Origin: Chloroflexota bacterium
GTDB lineage: Bacteria > Chloroflexota > Dehalococcoidia > SHYM01
Direction: 5' to 3'
Length of the DNA stretch: 11,114 nucleotides
Assembly (NCBI GenBank): GCA_016199375.1
Contig: JACQGV010000186.1
Span: forward strand, 1 to 11,114
Shown here in pieces: positions 8,084-11,114 of this stretch. A model generated the notes under the pieces. The model searched no databases, had not been told where the DNA came from, and was given only the letters and a program-made list of their open reading frames with translations. Numbering within the stretch: position 1 is the first letter of the stretch; every line of letters begins with the position of its first letter. Position numbers and translations under genes: made by a program.

Positions 8084-8743
8084 ATGGCACGCCTGCCCTA
8101 CGTCACCGACGAGAGCGCCTCCCCGCAGGTCAGGGCGATCTACACCGCGCTGCGGGGCGGGCGGACCGAGGGCTTCCTCCCCAACTCCTTCCGCCTCCTG
8201 GCCCACAGCCCGCCGGCGCTGAGGTGGTTCTGGCCGTTCTGGGCCGCCATCCACCCGGAGGGCGGGGGCGCCAGCGGCGACATCCGTTATCGGGAGCTGG
8301 CCATTATCCGCACCTCCCAGATAAACCGCTGCCGCTACTGACTAAGCCACAACACCTCGTTTGGTCAAGCGAGCGGACTGACCCCGGAGCAGATCGCGGC
8401 CATGGAGGGCGACTACCTCAACAGCCCCCTCTTCACCGACAAGGAGAAGGCAGTCATCCGCTGGGCGGAGGCCTTCACCCGCAACACCGCCCGCCACGAC
8501 GACGCTGCCTTCCAGGAGTTGAAGCGGCACTTCTCCGAGCGGGAGATCATGGAGCTCTCGCTGGCCAGCGGCCTGTTCAATCTTTACAACCGGCTCCAGG
8601 AGTCGTTCCACACGGACCTGGACGAGCCGGAGCATGTCCACAAGGTAGGAGTCCCGCGGATCACCAAGCGGCGCCTTTTGGACTACATCCGGCGGGCGCT
8701 GGCCGACGAGGAGGCGCCCCAGCCCGAGCAGCGGCAAGCCTAA
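8084..8743 (+). CDS. AhpD-like/carboxymuconolactone-decarboxylase-family selenoprotein (in-frame TGA at 8339-8341)
   Basis: Read through one in-frame TGA, this is a single 219-residue protein. Residues 1-85 include GFLPNSFRLLAHSPPALRWF and RYRELAIIRTSQINRCRY. After the TGA comes LSHNTSFGQASGLTPEQI, FTDKEKAVIRWAEAFTRN, LKRHFSEREIMELSLASGLFNLYNR. Both halves are typical of AhpD-like peroxidase-related proteins. The family redox motif is ExxxxxxxxxxxCxxC with a nearby His. Here E71, C83 and H89 are present and the TGA is residue 86, exactly the second, reactive Cys. The motif is therefore CRYU. A fdhF-like hairpin follows (8356-8373), and the stop context is UGAC. ATG at 8084 has GAGGAG (8073-8078) 5 bases upstream. 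The gene ends with tandem TAA TAA. Its role would be thiol/selenol-dependent peroxide reduction, inferred from family. The alternative is a nonsense mutation in a Cys codon, but the downstream frame shows no decay. Confidence 0.85.
8356..8373 (+). promoter_or_regulatory. Bacterial SECIS-like hairpin after the TGA codon
   Basis: CTCGTTT (8356-8362) pairs with AAGCGAG (8367-8373), including one U-G pair, around a GGTC apical loop (8363-8366). The loop begins 21 bases after the TGA; in E. coli fdhF the GGUC loop begins 18 bases after it. Bacterial SECIS elements sit within the coding frame shortly after UGA, and SelB reads a G in the apical loop. The bulged U of the fdhF stem is not seen here. 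Confidence 0.7.
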
Positions 8744-8746
8744 TAA

Positions 8747-8790
8747 GCAGCTGCGCGCTCGGCTGCCGGCGCCAGCGTCCTCTTCTTTTT
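8747..8790 (+). terminator. Likely terminator after the AhpD-like gene
   Basis: Just past the tandem TAA stops, GCAGC (8747-8751) can pair with GCTGC (8762-8766), or GCTG (8762-8765) with CAGC further on. A pyrimidine run ending TCTTCTTTTT (8781-8790) follows. The stem is not strong, but the T run and position between two transcription units support it. Confidence 0.45.
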
Positions 8791-8793
8791 GCC

Positions 8794-8823
8794 TTGACAC
8801 CAGGGTAGCCTGGACGCTAGAAT
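8794..8823 (+). promoter_or_regulatory. Strong sigma-70-type promoter of the ribosomal operon
   Basis: TTGACA (8794-8799), an 18-base spacer, then TAGAAT (8818-8823). The -35 box is perfect. Transcription would start near 8830, about 30 bases before rplU. This is the best promoter match in the window, as expected for ribosomal protein genes. Confidence 0.8.
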
Positions 8824-8861
8824 AACTCGCTTTTGCGCCGTCATGGCGCGGTCGGAGGGCT

Positions 8862-9188
8862 GTGGTCTACGCCATCGTGGAGTGCGGGGGCAAGCAGCAC
8901 CGGGTCCAGCCCGGCGCTCGGCTCGTCGTGGAGCGGCTGCCCCAGGCCGAGGGAGAGCAGGTGGTGCTGGAGCGGGTGCTGCTAATTGCTGACGGCGAGC
9001 GGGTCAGCGTGGGCGCGCCCACGGTACCGGGCGCTCGCGTGCGCGCCACCGTCCTGTCCCACGGCAAGGCGCCCAAGATAACCGTCCTGCGCTACAAGCG
9101 CAAGGTCCGCTACCATAAGAAGACCGGCCATCGCCAGCCTTACACTACCCTCGCCATCGAGGAGATCCAGGGGGCGGCCCCAGCCTAG
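8862..9188 (+). CDS. rplU: 50S ribosomal protein bL21
   Basis: The 108 residues match bL21 over the full length: VYAIVECGGKQHRVQPGARLVVERL at the start, then the rRNA-binding C-terminal part KRKVRYHKKTGHRQPYTTLAIEEI. It binds 23S rRNA in the large subunit. The start is GTG at 8862-8864, preceded by GGAGG with a short spacer; an ATG at 8843 is out of frame. It is the first gene of a plus-strand operon with rpmA 23 bases downstream, the order found in most bacteria. No ysxB-like gene lies between them. Confidence 0.97.
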   Translation: MVYAIVECGGKQHRVQPGARLVVERLPQAEGEQVVLERVLLIADGERVSVGAPTVPGARVRATVLSHGKAPKITVLRYKRKVRYHKKTGHRQPYTTLAIEEIQGAAPA

Positions 9189-9211
9189 GGACCACCTGAC
9201 GGGAGCAACCC

Positions 9212-9475
9212 ATGGCCCACAAGAAAGGTCTAGGCAGCACCAAGAACGGGCGCGACAGCAACCCCAAGATGCTGGGCGTTAAGGTCTACGCCGGCCAGGA
9301 GGTGCGGGCGGGCGCGATCCTGGTCCGCCAGCGGGGCACCCGCATCCAGCCGGGCGCCAACGTGGGCATGGGGCGGGACTTCACCCTCTTCGCCCTGGCC
9401 GACGGCGTGGTGAAGTACGAGCCGGCGAGCCGGGACCACCGCCGGGTGCGCATCATCGGCGCCGAGGGCGCCTAG
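9212..9475 (+). CDS. rpmA: 50S ribosomal protein bL27
   Basis: The 87 residues are a full bL27: [34 protein letters not shown], then [32 protein letters not shown]. The basic N-terminus reaches toward the peptidyl transferase centre in the ribosome. It begins directly with MAHKK and has no Firmicutes-type cleaved N-terminal extension. ATG at 9212 has GGGAG nearby upstream. Its stop (9473-9475) is in the same frame as rpmE and only 18 bases before the proposed rpmE start. Confidence 0.97.
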   Translation: MAHKKGLGSTKNGRDSNPKMLGVKVYAGQEVRAGAILVRQRGTRIQPGANVGMGRDFTLFALADGVVKYEPASRDHRRVRIIGAEGA

Positions 9476-9482
9476 AGCCCAG

Positions 9483-9487
9483 GGAGG
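9483..9487 (+). promoter_or_regulatory. Shine-Dalgarno that supports an ACG start for rpmE
   Basis: GGAGG at 9483-9487 is followed by 6 bases and then ACG (9494-9496). This is ideal spacing. The next ATG (9521) is 33 bases away and has only C-rich sequence before it. Confidence 0.7.
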
Positions 9488-9493
9488 GCCGCT

Positions 9494-9715
9494 ACGAAGC
9501 CGAAGATACACCCCCAGTACATGGCCGCCCAGGTCGTCTGCGCCTGCGGCAACACCTTCACCATCGGCTCTACCAAGCCCCTCCTGCGGACCGAGGTGTG
9601 CAGCCGCTGCCACCCCTTTTTCACCGGGGAGCAGCGCATCGTTGACACCGCGGGGCGGGTGGAGCGCTTCAAGCGGCGCTACAAGCTGAGCGGCGGCGAC
9701 AAAGGGGGCGGCTGA
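9494..9715 (+). CDS. rpmE: 50S ribosomal protein bL31, zinc-binding type, ACG start
   Basis: Starting at ACG, the product is 73 residues: [21 protein letters not shown], then [38 protein letters not shown]. It has the four zinc-binding cysteines of the C+ form of bL31 (C16, C18, C36, C39). bL31 normally starts MK(P/K)xIHPxY, and exactly that follows the ACG. The frame from the rpmA stop (9473) to 9494 has no ATG, GTG or TTG. Starting at the internal ATG (9521) would remove the conserved IHPQY segment and leave no ribosome-binding site. A rare ACG start is therefore the best reading; an assembly error (ATG read as ACG) is the main alternative. A GCGGC-TGA-GCCGC hairpin covers the stop. Confidence 0.85.
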   Translation, partial: TKPKIHPQYMAAQVVCACGNTFTIGSTKPLLRTEVCSRCHPFFTGEQRIVDTAGRVERFKRRYKLSGGDKGGG

Positions 9716-9730
9716 GCCGCTTTCGCCCCC
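9704..9730 (+). terminator. Hairpin over the rpmE stop, possible attenuator
   Basis: GCGGC (9708-9712), loop TGA (the rpmE stop) and GCCGC (9716-9720), followed by TTT. A competing outer pairing uses GGGGGCG (9704-9710) and CGCCCCC (9724-9730). It may reduce read-through from the ribosomal genes into the DUF1385 gene. The T tract is only three bases. Confidence 0.35.
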
Positions 9731-9768
9731 CTCCGGCCCCTCCCACAAAGCCCATCCCGACAGGTGGG

Positions 9769-9793
9769 ACTTCGACAGGCTCAGGACGGGCGC
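9769..9793. repeat. Dispersed TTCGACAGGCTCAGGACGGGC repeat copy
   Basis: TTCGACAGGCTCAGGACGGGC (9771-9791) belongs to the family also seen at 2435, 2691, 9815 and 11090. It fills the gap just before the DUF1385 GTG start, where a ribosome-binding site would be expected. Confidence 0.75.
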
Positions 9794-9798
9794 AAGAC

Positions 9799-10761
9799 GT
9801 GTCCCTTCGGCAGGCCCTTCGACCAAGCTCAGGACAGGCGCAGGATAGACCCTTCTACTACGGCGGCCAGGCGGTCATTGAGGGCGTCCTGATGCGCGGC
9901 CGTCGCCACGTGGCGGTGGCGGTCAGGCGTCCCGATGGCCAGATCGCCGTCCGCACCGAGCCTATCGGCCAGCTCTACTTGGGACGGCTGCGGCGATTCC
10001 CCTTCCTGCGGGGGCTGCTGGCCCTGGTCGAGATGCTTTCCCTGGGCTCCCGGGCCCTCCTCTATTCGGCCAACGTCGCGCTGGGAAAAGATGAGAGCGC
10101 GGGCTCCGCAGGCATGCTCTGGGGCATGCTCGTGCCCGCCCTCGCCCTGGGCGTAGGGCTATTCTTCCTGCTGCCCGTGCTGGCGGTGCGGCTTCTGGAC
10201 GAAGCCCTGGGCTCGCCGCTGGCGAGCAACCTGGCGGAGGGCGGCATCCGGCTGGCCCTATTCCTGGGCTATCTGTGGCTCATCTCCCGTGCGAAGGACA
10301 TCCGGCGGGTCTTCGCCTACCACGGCGCCGAGCACAAGACCATCCACGCCCACGAGGCGGGGGTCCCGCTGGAGCCCCGCCAGGTGCAGCGGTTCAGCAC
10401 TGCCCATCCCCGTTGTGGCACCAGTTTTCTGCTGGCGGTGGTGGTGGTCTCCATCCTCGTCTTCGCCCTCCTGGGTACGCCGCCCTTGTGGCTGCGCCTG
10501 CTCTCACGGGTGCTGCTCCTCCCGGCCATCGCTGGGGCCAGCTACGAGATCATTCGCCTGGGCGCTGCCCACGGGCGGCACGGTCTGCTAGAATGGCTCC
10601 GCTGGCCTGGCCTCGCCCTGCAGGCCCTGACCACCCGAGAGCCCGGCGACGACCAGGTGGAGGTAGCGATCCAGGCGTTCACGGCGGTGGTGCAGGCGGA
10701 CGCCGCGGGCGAGGCGGCGACGACGCCCCAGACCATGGCCCTGGGTACGCCGGGGGGCTAG
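9799..10761 (+). CDS. DUF1385 family membrane protein
   Basis: The 320-residue product is a DUF1385 protein. It has the family start YGGQAVIEGVLMRG (21-34), followed by VAVAVRRPDGQI, and the signature AYHGAEHKTIHAHEAG (about 173-188) with several His/Glu residues that look catalytic or metal-binding. Likely membrane segments are near 106-128, 149-163, 209-227 and 236-254. The biochemical role is unknown. The family is often found beside rpmE and prfA/prmC; here it follows rpmE. GTG at 9799 is the only plausible start before the domain, but its upstream sequence is a repeat copy and no good Shine-Dalgarno is seen. A second repeat copy encodes residues 7-14 (LRPSSGQA), so the original N-terminus has probably been replaced. 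Confidence 0.88.
   Translation: MSLRQALRPSSGQAQDRPFYYGGQAVIEGVLMRGRRHVAVAVRRPDGQIAVRTEPIGQLYLGRLRRFPFLRGLLALVEMLSLGSRALLYSANVALGKDESAGSAGMLWGMLVPALALGVGLFFLLPVLAVRLLDEALGSPLASNLAEGGIRLALFLGYLWLISRAKDIRRVFAYHGAEHKTIHAHEAGVPLEPRQVQRFSTAHPRCGTSFLLAVVVVSILVFALLGTPPLWLRLLSRVLLLPAIAGASYEIIRLGAAHGRHGLLEWLRWPGLALQALTTREPGDDQVEVAIQAFTAVVQADAAGEAATTPQTMALGTPGG
9803..9840. repeat. Partial plus full dispersed repeat copy in the DUF1385 N-terminus
   Basis: A partial unit CCCTTCGGCAGG (9803-9814) runs directly into CCCTTCGACCAAGCTCAGG (9815-9833) and ACAGGCG. The second unit differs from the 9771 copy mainly by one extra C after TTCGAC. Both lie within the coding frame. Confidence 0.7.
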
Positions 10762-10785
10762 TCAGACGCTAGAGGATGAGAAACG

Positions 10786-11058
10786 ATGCCTGAGATACCG
10801 GTCCTGGCGGGCGAGCGGTCCTACATGATGGTCAACTGCCCGGAGTGCGGCTCTTACCTCACTGTGGGGGTCATCGCCTACCGGCGCTTCGAGGGCCAGC
10901 TCAAGTGCGTGTTCTGCAAGGCCGTCATGCAGCTCAAGGTGGGGGAGAGCCCGCGGGACCGCCATCTGGAGGCCATCAACTTCCAGCTCCTCCAGCCGGG
11001 CGATCCCTGGCGCAAGGAGTTGGCGCGCAAGCAGACGCTGCTGCCCGAAAGCCGCTAG
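10786..11058 (+). CDS. Small zinc-ribbon protein of unknown function
   Basis: I do not recognise this 90-residue protein as a named family. It has two CxxC knuckles, NCPECG (C18, C21) and KCVFCK (C41, C44), 19 residues apart, which is typical of a single zinc ribbon. A charged C-terminal part follows, containing HLEAINFQLLQPGDPWRKELARKQ. There is no signal peptide or membrane segment, so it is probably cytosolic. ATG at 10786 has GAGG 10 bases upstream (10772-10775), slightly far but usable. It lies 24 bases after the DUF1385 stop, so the two are probably co-transcribed. A nucleic-acid or protein-binding role would be only a guess. Confidence 0.8.
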   Translation: MPEIPVLAGERSYMMVNCPECGSYLTVGVIAYRRFEGQLKCVFCKAVMQLKVGESPRDRHLEAINFQLLQPGDPWRKELARKQTLLPESR

Positions 11059-11089
11059 TACCTGATTCCGAAATATGGCGTCATCAAAC

Positions 11090-11114
11090 CCGTTCGTGGT
11101 GAGCCTGTCGAACC
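11090..11114. repeat. Dispersed repeat copy at the window edge, palindromic
   Basis: CGTTCGTGGTGAGCCTGTCG followed by AACC. The reverse complement reads GGTTCGACAGGCTCACCACG, nearly the same as the 2689 copy. GTTCG (11092-11096) and CGAAC (11109-11113) are complementary arms, so the unit is itself a small hairpin. It may continue past the window. Confidence 0.75.

Noticed and set aside
6792..8090. A 432-codon minus-strand frame overlapping amtB
   Set aside because: Out-of-frame shadow of amtB with low-complexity Gly/Arg/His-rich sequence and no motif.
8084..8341. The AhpD-like gene as a simple pseudogene with a nonsense mutation
   Set aside because: The stop is TGA, lies exactly at the catalytic Cys, is followed by a SECIS-like hairpin, and the rest of the frame is undamaged. 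Not fully excluded without knowledge of selABCD.
8402..8743. A stand-alone 113-residue gene starting at ATG 8402
   Set aside because: It has no ribosome-binding site and lacks the catalytic half. It is the C-terminal part of the read-through AhpD-like protein.
9521..9715. rpmE starting at the internal ATG
   Set aside because: It would lose the conserved KPKIHPQY segment and has no ribosome-binding site.

Overview
The window looks like a chromosomal segment from a high-GC bacterium, most likely a Chloroflexota lineage such as Dehalococcoidia. This is inferred from a bacterial copy of archaeal-type CDC48/VAT, the rplU-rpmA-rpmE-DUF1385 order, a B12-dependent mutase tail and several copies of a TTCGACAAGCTCAGGAC-type dispersed repeat. 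No rRNA, tRNA, CRISPR array, transposase or phage gene was seen.

Layout. Bases 3-101 (+) are the end of a cobalamin-binding mutase subunit. It converges on a 756-residue double-AAA+ CDC48-type unfoldase (250-2520, -). A repeat-bearing gap follows, then an unrecognised exported protein (2799-4139, -). Next is an amidohydrolase open frame (4219-5637, -) that has lost its N-terminal part and any usable start codon, then an intact small cupin (5630-5995, -). The ammonium uptake pair glnK (6120-6461, -) and amtB (6509-7795, -) comes next, with a terminator after glnK and a promoter plus possible operator before amtB. Across a 288-base divergent gap, the plus strand carries an AhpD/carboxymuconolactone-decarboxylase-like gene (8084-8743). 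Beyond it lie a terminator, a strong promoter, and a ribosomal protein operon (rplU, rpmA, rpmE) running into a DUF1385 membrane protein and a small zinc-ribbon protein.

The most notable content is the AhpD-like gene. An in-frame TGA sits exactly where the second cysteine of the catalytic CxxC is expected (C83-R-Y-U86). Twenty-one bases after it is a 7-bp hairpin with a GGUC apical loop, the same loop as the E. coli fdhF SECIS. I read this as one selenocysteine-containing redox protein of 219 residues, which standard gene calling would split into two fragments.

A second point is that rpmE appears to start at ACG. The conserved bL31 N-terminus (KPKIHPQY) and a well-spaced Shine-Dalgarno both point to it, and no ATG, GTG or TTG is available. 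A third is that dispersed repeats have been absorbed into coding sequence: the same repeat, read in the same frame, supplies an SSGQA peptide at the N-termini of both the CDC48 homologue and the DUF1385 protein, and an unrelated palindrome supplies PSPSPLPLGEG in the amidohydrolase. Three promoters share a TTGACN-18 bp-TAGNNT layout, suggesting the housekeeping sigma factor preference here.
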